DNA from: an uncultured Bacteroidales bacterium
Lineage (GTDB): Bacteria > Bacteroidota > Bacteroidia > Bacteroidales > UBA932
Direction: 5' to 3'
Length of the DNA stretch: 5,127 nucleotides
Assembly: GCA_934667175.1 (NCBI GenBank)
Contig: CAKULN010000096.1
Location: forward strand, 1-5,127
Shown here: positions 1-5,127 of the stretch, piece by piece
How positions within the stretch are numbered: position 1 is the first letter of the stretch
Layout of the letters: every line of letters begins with the position of its first letter
The notes under the pieces: generated by a model
The model's input: only the letters and a program-made list of their open reading frames with translations
Database searches by the model: none
Told to the model about the DNA's origin: nothing
Position numbers and translations under genes: made by a program

Positions 1-4
1 CTCA

Positions 5-29
5 GTCACTTCGACAGGCTCAGTGACCG
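5..29 (+). repeat. Palindromic REP-like element, intergenic copy A
   Basis: This 25-base unit has perfect 6-base arms, GTCACT at 5-10 and AGTGAC at 22-27, around the 11-base loop TCGACAGGCTC. It matches the reverse complement of 72-96 at 23 of 25 positions, with differences at 17 and 24. The 15-base core CTTCGACAGGCTCAG (9-23) also occurs, as its complement, at 4240-4254 and 4342-4356 inside ssb. A short hairpin with a fixed loop, present in inverted pairs, resembles repetitive extragenic palindromes. Whether it is dispersed genome-wide cannot be seen from this window. Confidence 0.8.
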
Positions 30-71
30 AGCCGTGCGGATGTTTCTGCGTGCTTACCTACATGGTGTTTC

Positions 72-96
72 CGGTCGCTGAGCTTGTCGAAGTGAC
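72..96 (-). repeat. Palindromic REP-like element, intergenic copy B (inverted)
   Basis: This is the inverted partner of the unit at 5-29, separated from it by 42 bases. On the plus strand it runs from CGGTCGCTGAGC to GAAGTGAC. Its own arms, GTCGCT (74-79) and AGTGAC (91-96), pair with one G-T wobble. The pair could form either two small hairpins or one long hairpin of about 25 base pairs. It ends about 80 bases before the sigma factor start codon, so it may lie upstream of, or insulate, that operon's promoter. Confidence 0.8.
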
Positions 97-151
97 CGAA
101 CTGGTAAATAAAATCACCAGAACAATGTTACAATATCCCGACCTTTTCGTT

Positions 152-159
152 TATATTAG
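152..159 (+). promoter_or_regulatory. Tentative Bacteroidota-type -7 box for the sigma operon
   Basis: TATATTAG resembles the Bacteroidota -7 consensus TAnnTTTG with one mismatch among the six fixed bases. It lies in an AT-rich stretch 15 bases before the sigma factor start. The expected TTTG about 20 bases upstream is poor: only TGTT is present, at 126-129. An ECF operon may use its own sigma factor for its promoter, so this call is weak. Confidence 0.2.
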
Positions 160-174
160 TGAAAAGTTCAAACG

Positions 175-633
175 ATGATTGAAGACTTTCTCACAGAAGC
201 GTTCCTGGCCCTGAGGGGCCGATGGAAATCAGAAGACGTTCTGCAAGACGCCTTCTGCAGGCTTTGGGGAAGGAAGTACAAGATTGGAAGTGTTAACGAG
301 GCGATTGGGCTGTTGTCGAGGACGAGCCGTAACCTTGAGATCGACGAACATAGGAAAGCGAGCGGGAGGCAAACGGTGAGTCTCGAAGGGCGTCAGGTTG
401 AGGATGAGGGCGGCGACGCTATGGAAAAGGAACGGCTTTTCCGGAAAGTCGAAGCGTCGGTCGATAGCGAGTTGACCGATCTTCAGAGGGTTATCGTCAG
501 AAAGCACGAATATGAAGGTCAGTCCTTCGAGCGCATAGCAAAAGACCTTGGAATGCAGCAGGCTGCGGTCCGGATGCATGTCTCAAGGGCAAGAAAAATT
601 TTAAGGGACAAATTCAGAAATGAAGATGAATAG
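175..633 (+). CDS. ECF-type RNA polymerase sigma factor
   Basis: The 152-residue product is a cytoplasmic sigma-70 family factor of the extracytoplasmic function group, which directs RNA polymerase to a small envelope-related regulon. Residues 20-61 correspond to sigma region 2 (the DVLQDAFCRLW segment, then SRNLEIDEHRK). Residues 99-147 are region 4, with a helix-turn-helix at about 116-141 (QSFERIAKDLGM followed by VRMHVSRARKIL). An in-frame TGA at 160-162 makes 175 the furthest possible ATG, so the short N-terminus is real: region 2.1 is shorter than in most ECF factors, which usually run 165-190 residues. Its end overlaps the anti-sigma gene by 14 bases, implying coupled translation. The family call is secure; the exact ECF subgroup and target promoters are unknown. 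Confidence 0.9.
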   Translation: MIEDFLTEAFLALRGRWKSEDVLQDAFCRLWGRKYKIGSVNEAIGLLSRTSRNLEIDEHRKASGRQTVSLEGRQVEDEGGDAMEKERLFRKVEASVDSELTDLQRVIVRKHEYEGQSFERIAKDLGMQQAAVRMHVSRARKILRDKFRNEDE

Positions 634-1060
634 GATCAATGAATATATCGACAGGTATTTCGAGGGAACCCTTTCCGAAGCCGAGGAACTGAGACTCAAG
701 GCTTTCCTCACCTCTCCGGAAGGACAGGCCTCTGAATATGACGAAGCGCGTGCCGTGATGGGCTACTTCGCCGTCGGCAAGTCCCTTTCACAGAGGGATG
801 CGAAGGAATATTCCCGAAAAGGCATCCGCAGGCATGGCTCAGCATGGCTTCGGGTCGCTGTGGCCGCCGTGTGCGCCGGTATATTCATAACTATTGGGGT
901 GAATGTCTATAATAAGGAAAACGTCTGCGTCTCGTATGTCGGAGGGCAGAAGGTGACAGACAAGGAGGTTGTAATGAACGACGTCGACGGCATCCTTGCC
1001 GACCTTTTCTCCGGCGGAACGGATGTGGAAGAACAGTTAAATGAAATATTCGGAAAATGA
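620..1060 (+). CDS. Membrane-bound anti-sigma factor (Bacteroidales type)
   Basis: The product is 146 residues. The N-terminal cytoplasmic part (about 1-72) has the pattern IDRYFEGTLSEAEELRLKAF and then VMGYF, typical of short Bacteroidales anti-sigma proteins encoded beside ECF factors. One membrane segment follows at about 76-97 (WLRVAVAAVCAGIFITIGVN), then a periplasmic tail of about 49 residues with YVGGQKVTDKEVVM and a C-terminal EEQLNEIF. It presumably holds the upstream sigma factor at the inner membrane and releases it on an envelope signal. The ATG at 620 was chosen because AAGGG at 603-607 is closer to it than to the ATG at 626; the choice changes only two residues. It overlaps the genes on both sides, with an ATGA junction at 1057-1060. 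Identification rests on pattern, context and topology. Confidence 0.8.
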   Translation: MKMNRINEYIDRYFEGTLSEAEELRLKAFLTSPEGQASEYDEARAVMGYFAVGKSLSQRDAKEYSRKGIRRHGSAWLRVAVAAVCAGIFITIGVNVYNKENVCVSYVGGQKVTDKEVVMNDVDGILADLFSGGTDVEEQLNEIFGK

Positions 1061-1596
1061 TGAGACGAAAAGTATTTTTGATAGTGGCGCTGTGCTTTCT
1101 TGCCTTGCTTCATGCTCATGCGCAGAAAGGACTTCAAATCGACAGTCTGTTCAACTGCTCTATTGTTGATGTTTCAGACATGTCCAAGATTTCCATGTCG
1201 GAAGTGAGCGGGGCGGAACTCAAACCTTACAATCTGAAGTATTTCCGCAGCATCAGTTTCAAGGCGGGAGTCCGGACAATTGACAGGGTGGCATCTTTGG
1301 TGGAAGCGGATTCCCGTAATGCGCTTGACCGGAAGATTGATTATGTCGGAGGACAGATGTATTATGCCCTTTTGAGGTTACGGACAAACGGTTCCGAGGA
1401 GAATGAATATGTAGGTTTCCAGCTTAAGGGAATAGGACGGGAAAAGGTCACCCAAGGTTCTGACGGCAAAACAATTGTTGGCTATGAACTTGATGATAAG
1501 GCTCAAGGACCGTTTGAGCAAGCCTATGTGACAGTGGTCTATCTCAGGGGTAAAGCCACCATGAATGATCTTAAGAAAATGTTTAAACAAAGATAA
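1057..1596 (+). CDS. Small exported protein of the sigma operon, DUF6108-like
   Basis: The 179-residue product starts with a signal peptide: basic MMRRK, a hydrophobic stretch at about 6-18, and a likely signal peptidase I site after AHA at residue 22. No lipobox is seen; Cys13 lies inside the hydrophobic core. The mature part has no catalytic motif I can recognise. It contains LKPYNLKYFRSISFK (about 55-69), YVGGQMYYALLRL (about 96-108) and a C-terminus VVYLRGKATMNDLKKMF. From memory this resembles DUF6108-type proteins that follow ECF sigma and anti-sigma genes in Bacteroides; that assignment is tentative, and DUF4252 is an alternative. Its start overlaps the anti-sigma stop in ATGA, so the two are translationally coupled. 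It is probably periplasmic and may modulate the anti-sigma factor or be a product of the same response. The function is unknown. Confidence 0.8.
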   Translation: MMRRKVFLIVALCFLALLHAHAQKGLQIDSLFNCSIVDVSDMSKISMSEVSGAELKPYNLKYFRSISFKAGVRTIDRVASLVEADSRNALDRKIDYVGGQMYYALLRLRTNGSEENEYVGFQLKGIGREKVTQGSDGKTIVGYELDDKAQGPFEQAYVTVVYLRGKATMNDLKKMFKQR

Positions 1597-1606
1597 GATA
1601 AAGATT

Positions 1607-2644
1607 ATGAAGAAGTTATTATCTGTGTTGCTGATATCGCTTTTGTGCGCTTACGTTGCGTCCGCACAGACAGGAGCCTCACGCCGCTCTGAATTCAAGA
1701 TCATCGACCCGGCTGATACCGTGAAGATTCAAGTGAAGAAGCCGGGCGTCAAGGTTCGTTACAACTCCGACGGAAAAAAGTTGAACCATCTGTCTGATTC
1801 CTTGTTAATCGTCTATAGTCCTGATTCCGTCAAACAGCATTATGACCCTAAAAAAGAGGTCTATTATAAGATGGAGATATTCGGCTCAGAGAGTGATTCG
1901 TCATTCTCGTACACTTTCACTAATTCCAATGTTGTCAGGAGAGATACATCGCGGTTCCGTTTGTCCATAGGCCGCGATACGGATGAGGATGGAGATCAGT
2001 CGAGATTAGACTTCAATTTGCCTTTTTATCACAAGGTGGTGAACAGGACAAGCGTGCGTCGCGGCTATGTGGTCGAGCCAGGCAATTTCGGAATGGCTTT
2101 GCTGAATGTCAACTCTGGCAATGTGGATTTCAGAACCCAGCGCTCGTATGAGGTGTTCTTCAACTTGTGTGACGATTATTTCAAACTGTCAAGTTTCATG
2201 ACGTTCAACTACGGTCTTGGTTTTTCCTGGAAGAATTTCGCTATGACCAAAAGTGGTATGATGACGAAAGATGATGAAGGGAATATCCTGATCGGGGAAT
2301 GGCCGGAGAAATCCGAACCGAAAGTGTCCAAGCTGAGAGTGTTCAGCGTCACATTCCCGTTTGTTTTCGGTGTCAACGTCTATCGAGGTGTCGGATTCTC
2401 TGTGGGACCTGTGGTAAATCTCAACGCCAGCAGTTCGGTCGTAAACAAGTATCGGCTGAACGATGAAAAGCAGAAGGACAAGTATAAGAGGGCGCATTGC
2501 AACCTCGCCACGGTTGACTTGATGTTCCAGCTCAATTTCAGGGATGTGGGTGTCTATGCGAAATATTCTCCGATGAATATCATGGACACAGATTACTGGC
2601 CTGAATTCAAGCATTGGGCGATTGGCCTGACGGTCAATCTGTAG
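1607..2644 (+). CDS. Exported protein with probable outer-membrane beta-barrel domain
   Basis: The product is 345 residues from the ATG at 1607, chosen because MKKLLSVLLISLLCAYVASA there is a complete signal peptide with cleavage after ASA (residue 20). An in-frame ATG at 1565 would put 14 extra residues in front of it and lie inside the previous gene. Residues 21-135 look like a soluble N-terminal region with a DTDEDG acidic loop (124-129) of the calcium-binding DxDxDG kind. Residues about 160-345 alternate hydrophobic and polar residues as in beta-barrel strands, with VFSVTFPFVFGVNVY, GVGFSVGPVVNL and a C-terminal HWAIGLTVNL, like PorT-type or porin-family barrels of Bacteroidota. It follows the previous stop by 10 bases, making it the last gene of the sigma operon. 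Its ligand or role is unknown; a sensor of outer-membrane state or a regulon target both fit. Confidence 0.8.
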   Translation: MKKLLSVLLISLLCAYVASAQTGASRRSEFKIIDPADTVKIQVKKPGVKVRYNSDGKKLNHLSDSLLIVYSPDSVKQHYDPKKEVYYKMEIFGSESDSSFSYTFTNSNVVRRDTSRFRLSIGRDTDEDGDQSRLDFNLPFYHKVVNRTSVRRGYVVEPGNFGMALLNVNSGNVDFRTQRSYEVFFNLCDDYFKLSSFMTFNYGLGFSWKNFAMTKSGMMTKDDEGNILIGEWPEKSEPKVSKLRVFSVTFPFVFGVNVYRGVGFSVGPVVNLNASSSVVNKYRLNDEKQKDKYKRAHCNLATVDLMFQLNFRDVGVYAKYSPMNIMDTDYWPEFKHWAIGLTVNL

Positions 2645-2661
2645 CGACAGAATATTCATAA

Positions 2662-2703
2662 AACAAACCCCCGGAAGTGCTTTCTTGCTTTCGGGGGCTT
2701 GTT
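2662..2703. terminator. Bidirectional rho-independent terminator
   Basis: The stem CCCCCGGAAG (2668-2677) pairs with CTTTCGGGGG (2688-2697), including one G-T wobble, around a 10-base loop. It extends outward after one A-C mismatch through AACAA (2662-2666) with TTGTT (2699-2703). On the minus strand the stem is followed by TTTGTTTT, a good tail for purA. On the plus strand the T-rich tail is weaker but serviceable for the sigma operon. It lies between the two convergent stops, as expected for a shared terminator. Confidence 0.88.
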
Positions 2704-2720
2704 GTAAGTGTCTCTTTAGT

Positions 2721-3986
2721 TTAGCGTTCGATCGTGGCCTCGCGGTCAGGTCCGAGGGAGATTATGCTGATCGGCACTCCGAGATAATCTTCCATGAACT
2801 TGATGTAGTTCTTGAATTCCTGCGGAAGATCGCTTTCCTTGCGGATTCCGGTGAGGTCTTTCTTCCAGCCCGGGAACTCGGTGTAAACCGGCTCGATCTG
2901 AGCGGCGATGTCGAACGGAACCTGGTCGGTCTCCTTGCCGTCCACCTTGTAGGAAGTGCAGACCTTGATCGTCTCGAAATCGTCCAGGCAGTCGGATTTC
3001 ATCATGATGAGGTCGGTCACGCCGTCGATCATCACGGTGTACTTCAACGCCACGAGATCCAGCCATCCGCAGCGGCGAGGACGGCCTGTGACGGCTCCGA
3101 ACTCGTGTCCGACCTGACGGAGCTTCTCACCGGTCTCGTCGAACAATTCTGTCGGGAACGGACCGCTGCCCACACGTGTGCAGTAAGCCTTGAATATTCC
3201 GTAGACGTGCCCGATCTTTGACGGGGCGACACCGAGTCCGGTGCAGACTCCGCCGACCGTGGTCGAGGACGATGTCACGAACGGATAGGAACCGTAGTCG
3301 ATGTCCAGCATCGAGCCCTGAGCACCTTCCGCAAGCATCGGCTTGTCTTCCAGCCACTTGTTCACGAAATACTCGCAGTCAATGAGCTTGAATCCCTTGA
3401 GGAACTCAATGGCGCTCATCCACTCGGCCTCGTCCTTGGCAGGATCGCACTCGAAGTGCAGGTCGGAGAGTAATTGAATATGTCTGGCCTTGAGTTTCTC
3501 GAATCTTTCCTTGAAATCCGGAGCGAGGATGTCTCCGACCCTCAGGCCGTGTCTGCTGATCTTGTCGGTGTAGGTCGGTCCGATGCCCTTAAGGGTGGAA
3601 CCGATCTTGCCTTTTCCGGCAGCCGCCTCGTAAGCCGCGTCCAGAAGCCTGTGGGTAGGAAGGATCAGGTTGGCCTTCTTGGAGATGAACAGTTTCTCTT
3701 TCGGGTTGATGTCCATTTTCTCCACGTTCGCGCATTCCTCTCTGAGCGTGATCGGATCCAGAACGACACCGCTTCCGATGATGTTGGTGGAGCCTTCACG
3801 GAATATTCCCGAAGGGATGCTGCGCACTACGAAGTTCTTGCCGTCGAAATGCAGGGAATGCCCGGCGTTCGGACCGCCCTGGAATCTCGCCACGGCCGGG
3901 TAGCGGCCTGCAAGCACATCCACAATCTTACCTTTTCCTTCGTCTCCCCACTGGAGACCAAGGACTACGTCAAGTTTTGAACTCAT
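2721..3986 (-). CDS. purA: Adenylosuccinate synthetase
   Basis: PurA joins IMP and aspartate using GTP to give adenylosuccinate, the first committed step from IMP to AMP, in the cytoplasm. The 421-residue length is normal for the family. Signature motifs appear in order: the phosphate-binding WGDEGKGK (13-20) with catalytic Asp15, GGPNAGH (37-43) with catalytic His43, the IMP-contacting IGPTYTDK (135-142), EGAQG (220-224), TTVGGVCTG (242-250), GAVTGRPRRCGWLD (297-310) and the C-terminal LGPDRE (411-416). No motif is missing, so the enzyme should be active. The start at 3986 gives the standard N-terminus just before DVVLGLQWGDEG. It lies 109 bases downstream of ssb on the same strand with no convincing terminator between them, so cotranscription is possible. 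Many Bacteroidales pair purA with a Fur-like gene; that is not seen here. The 3' end uses the terminator shared with the sigma operon. Confidence 0.98.
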   Translation of the reverse strand: MSSKLDVVLGLQWGDEGKGKIVDVLAGRYPAVARFQGGPNAGHSLHFDGKNFVVRSIPSGIFREGSTNIIGSGVVLDPITLREECANVEKMDINPKEKLFISKKANLILPTHRLLDAAYEAAAGKGKIGSTLKGIGPTYTDKISRHGLRVGDILAPDFKERFEKLKARHIQLLSDLHFECDPAKDEAEWMSAIEFLKGFKLIDCEYFVNKWLEDKPMLAEGAQGSMLDIDYGSYPFVTSSSTTVGGVCTGLGVAPSKIGHVYGIFKAYCTRVGSGPFPTELFDETGEKLRQVGHEFGAVTGRPRRCGWLDLVALKYTVMIDGVTDLIMMKSDCLDDFETIKVCTSYKVDGKETDQVPFDIAAQIEPVYTEFPGWKKDLTGIRKESDLPQEFKNYIKFMEDYLGVPISIISLGPDREATIER

Positions 3987-4095
3987 ATCTGATAATATTC
4001 GTTTGTATATTCCTTAAAAACAGTTTGGACTTTGTCGCGATTATTTTTGTTAATCATTCGTGGCTGAAAGAATTGCTCAAAGACCTTGGCGGAAA

Positions 4096-4800
4096 TTAGA
4101 ACGGAAGGTCATCCTGTGGCATGTCCGCCGCGGCGACCTCGATCGGATTCACAGGAGTCTGCTGCTGTGGCTGCTGCTGATAAGTCGGCTGCTGAGCGAT
4201 GTTCCCGACTGCTTCCTGAGCTGAACCTGCCGCCGGTCCCTGAGCCTGTCGAAGGGCCGGCTGCGGTGCCGCTTGGTAGCCGCCCTGCTGGTACTGAGGC
4301 TGAGCGTACGTCGGCCCTTGAGCCGGACCGCCCGTCGGTCCCTGAGCCTGTCGAAGGGCCGGCTGCCCGTACCCTTGCTGACCCTGCGGCTGGTATCCTC
4401 CCTGAGCCTGTCCGTATCCCTGTCCACCGTCCTGCGCTCCAGGATTGTCCGATTTCCTGCCCAGAAGCTGAAGATTGTCCACCGTGACCTCCGTGGTATA
4501 CCTCTTGTTGCCCGTCTGGTCAGTCCACGACCGAGTCCTCAGCTTGCCCTCAATGTAAACCTGAGTGCCTTTGCGGATGTATTTCTCCGCCACATCAGCC
4601 GAATTCCTCCAGGCCACGATGTTGTGCCATTCCGTGTTTTCTCGAAGTTCTCCATTGCGGTCACGATAGCGTTCAGTCGTCGCGAGGGTGAATGTCGCCA
4701 CCTTCGTGCTTCCTGAATTGGGGTTGTTGTTTCCATCAAGGTAACGTACTTCCGGGTCTTTTCCAACGTTACCGATCAGCATTACTTTGTTCAGTGACAT
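4096..4800 (-). CDS. ssb: Single-stranded DNA-binding protein with repeat-derived linker
   Basis: SSB coats single-stranded DNA in replication, recombination and repair and recruits partner enzymes through its acidic tail. The product is 234 residues. Residues 1-113 form the OB fold, with N-terminal MSLNKVMLIGNVGKDPEVR, TERYRDRNGE, EWHNIVAW and YIRKGTQVYIEGKLRTRSW, all standard for the family. Residues 114-224 are a low-complexity Gln/Gly/Pro/Tyr linker, and the end DMPQDDLPF is the classical partner-binding tip. The linker is longer than usual: bacterial SSBs are often 150-180 residues. Part of the excess is two copies of QPALRQAQGP (residues 146-155 and 180-189), each encoded by an identical 31-base copy of the palindromic element also seen at 5-96. 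The start at 4800 is set by family alignment; a GTG 24 codons upstream adds unrelated residues. The DNA-binding core and tip are intact, so it is probably functional. Confidence 0.96.
   Translation of the reverse strand: MSLNKVMLIGNVGKDPEVRYLDGNNNPNSGSTKVATFTLATTERYRDRNGELRENTEWHNIVAWRNSADVAEKYIRKGTQVYIEGKLRTRSWTDQTGNKRYTTEVTVDNLQLLGRKSDNPGAQDGGQGYGQAQGGYQPQGQQGYGQPALRQAQGPTGGPAQGPTYAQPQYQQGGYQAAPQPALRQAQGPAAGSAQEAVGNIAQQPTYQQQPQQQTPVNPIEVAAADMPQDDLPF
4234..4264 (-). repeat. Palindromic element inside ssb, copy near the 3' end
   Basis: This 31-base unit is identical to 4336-4366 and sits exactly 102 bases (34 codons) from it. It contains the 15-base core CTGAGCCTGTCGAAG (4240-4254), found as its complement in intergenic copy A at 9-23. 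Extended arms CCGG-T-CCCT and AGGGCCGG pair with one bulged T. On the ssb coding strand it is read as QPALRQAQGP (residues 180-189) and keeps the frame open. Confidence 0.9.
4312..4330 (+). repeat. Shortened, inverted copy of the palindromic element inside ssb
   Basis: CGGCCCTT-GAGCC-GGACCG (19 bases) matches both ends of the reverse complement of the full 26-base unit (4336-4361) but lacks 7 internal bases. It lies 5 bases from that full copy in opposite orientation, so 4312-4319 pairs with 4354-4361 and 4325-4330 pairs with 4336-4341. This recreates the inverted-pair layout seen at 5-96. Chance similarity in GC-rich linker codons is the main alternative. Confidence 0.5.
4336..4366 (-). repeat. 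Palindromic element inside ssb, copy nearer the OB fold
   Basis: This is identical over 31 bases to 4234-4264 and is read in the same frame as QPALRQAQGP (ssb residues 146-155). The loop is the same 11 bases as in the intergenic copies (TCGACAGGCTC on the coding strand). The stem differs, GGCCCT and AGGGACC instead of GTCACT and AGTGAC, but pairing is kept apart from one bulge. Confidence 0.9.
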
Positions 4801-5045
4801 GATCTTAAGTCGTTTAGTTATGTTAAAATGCGCCTTTGTTGAACCTCCTCGTGGCAGATGTCCATATTCCACGCATCATCTCGCGCAGAACCGTTGCCGC
4901 AACGGCCGGCCCAAAGCATTGCAAGTTAGTCAAAATATTCCGTATTCCCATAAAAAAGGATGGTGAATGGTAATGGAAAAACCGAGGGGATAGAGAAGAG
5001 TGCCTTGCGGCACAAAGTCAGTCACCTGACTATCTTCGGCACCCT
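4801..5045 (-). other. Gene-poor ssb leader region with small hairpins
   Basis: I see no convincing gene in these 245 bases. On the minus strand the 40 bases before the ssb start are AT-rich with no Shine-Dalgarno sequence, as is common in Bacteroidota. A perfect hairpin, CCGTTG-CCG-CAACGG, lies at 4891-4905. Another at 5000-5013 reads GTGCC-GCAA-GGCAC on the minus strand, a 5-base stem with a GNRA-type loop. Neither is followed by a clear T tract on that strand. The ssb promoter is probably here, but I could not place it; GAATATTTTG near 4931-4940 fits the -7 consensus only loosely. Confidence 0.5.
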
Positions 5046-5075
5046 TTATACCTTCCGATAGTGACTCCTGACTTT
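5014..5075. repeat. Imperfect inverted repeat, possible 3' stem-loop
   Basis: AAAGTCAG (5014-5021) pairs with CTGACTTT (5068-5075), and ACTATC (5029-5034) pairs with GATAGT (5057-5062), separated by an unequal internal loop. The left arm also contains the near-palindrome AGTCA-CC-TGACT (5017-5028). It overlaps the end of the partial minus-strand reading frame, so it may be a 3' end structure of that transcript or a remnant of a mobile palindrome. It is unrelated in sequence to the element at 5-96. Confidence 0.4.
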
Positions 5076-5127
5076 CTCAACCTTACCAAAGCGGATGCGT
5101 CTGTACGCCCTAACTTTGACAAGCCTG
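5046..5127 (-). CDS. Possible C-terminus of a truncated, unidentified protein
   Basis: On the minus strand a frame stays open from the window edge for 26 codons and ends in TAA (5046-5048). It reads RLVKVRAYRRIRFGKVEKVR and then SHYRKV. This basic, Tyr/Arg-rich tail with an R-x-Y-x-R-x-R-x-G-K-x-x-x-V-R-x-H-x-R pattern looks non-random and resembles the basic C-terminal tails of some phage or mobile-element proteins, but I cannot name the family. It does not look like the end of MutY, which precedes ssb in many Bacteroidota. The short length keeps confidence low. Confidence 0.35.
   Translation of the reverse strand, partial: RLVKVRAYRRIRFGKVEKVRSHYRKV

Noticed and set aside
2685..3221. Plus-strand open frame of 178 codons opposite purA
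   Set aside because: It starts inside the terminator and runs antisense to a fully conserved purA; there are no family features.
4035..4060. AT-rich hairpin GATTA/TAATC between ssb and purA as a terminator
   Set aside because: The stem is only 5 base pairs, all AT but one, so it is too weak to support a terminator call.
3987..4095. Bacteroidota promoter for purA
   Set aside because: The region is AT-rich, but no TTTG and TAnnTTTG pair with about 20-base spacing could be found on the minus strand.
4234..4366. Possible CRISPR array from the regularly spaced identical repeats
   Set aside because: There are only two full copies, they lie inside a coding sequence, and the 71-base gap encodes linker protein; there are no cas genes.
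4086..4487. Plus-strand open frame of 133 codons with repeated PEPVEGP
   Set aside because: It is antisense to ssb and its repeats are just the palindromic element read on the other strand; ssb has full family support.
4801..4872. Upstream GTG start extending ssb by 24 codons
   Set aside because: The added residues do not resemble any SSB N-terminus, and MSLNKVMLIGNVG at 4800 matches the usual family start.
4960..5061. Plus-strand 33-codon frame starting at an ATG after AAAAAAGG
   Set aside because: It is short, the purine stretch abuts the ATG with no spacing, it overlaps the inverted repeat, and there is no recognisable sequence.

Overview
The window looks like chromosomal DNA from a member of the Bacteroidota, most likely an uncultured gut-type Bacteroidales. 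The evidence is a compact ECF sigma factor followed by a one-membrane-pass anti-sigma factor of the Bacteroidales type, exported proteins with signal peptides ending in A-x-A before Gln, start codons that mostly lack a strong Shine-Dalgarno sequence, and roughly even base composition. The family-level assignment is inference.

Left part (1-2703): after a pair of inverted palindromic repeats (5-29 and 72-96) comes a tightly packed plus-strand operon of four genes: ECF sigma factor (175-633), anti-sigma factor (620-1060), a small exported protein (1057-1596), and an exported protein with a probable outer-membrane beta-barrel C-terminus (1607-2644). Overlapping or nearly abutting reading frames suggest translational coupling. 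The set reads as a cell-envelope signalling module: a sigma factor held by an inner-membrane anti-sigma, with two envelope proteins that may be sensors, targets or regulon members. A strong stem-loop at 2662-2703 ends the operon and also serves the convergent purA.

Right part (2704-5127), all minus strand: purA (adenylosuccinate synthetase, 2721-3986) lies 109 bases downstream of ssb (single-stranded DNA-binding protein, 4096-4800). Upstream of ssb is a gene-poor stretch (4801-5045) with hairpins, then what may be the last 26 codons of a truncated reading frame (5046-5127).

The most notable signal is one palindromic element that occurs both between genes (5-29, 72-96) and inside the ssb coding sequence. 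Two identical 31-base copies, exactly 102 bases (34 codons) apart, are read in frame and add the peptide QPALRQAQGP twice to the disordered SSB linker. The intergenic and ssb copies share an identical 11-base loop while their stem bases differ in a pairing-preserving way. In both places copies sit in inverted pairs. No defence system, CRISPR array, tRNA, rRNA or transposase gene is visible.
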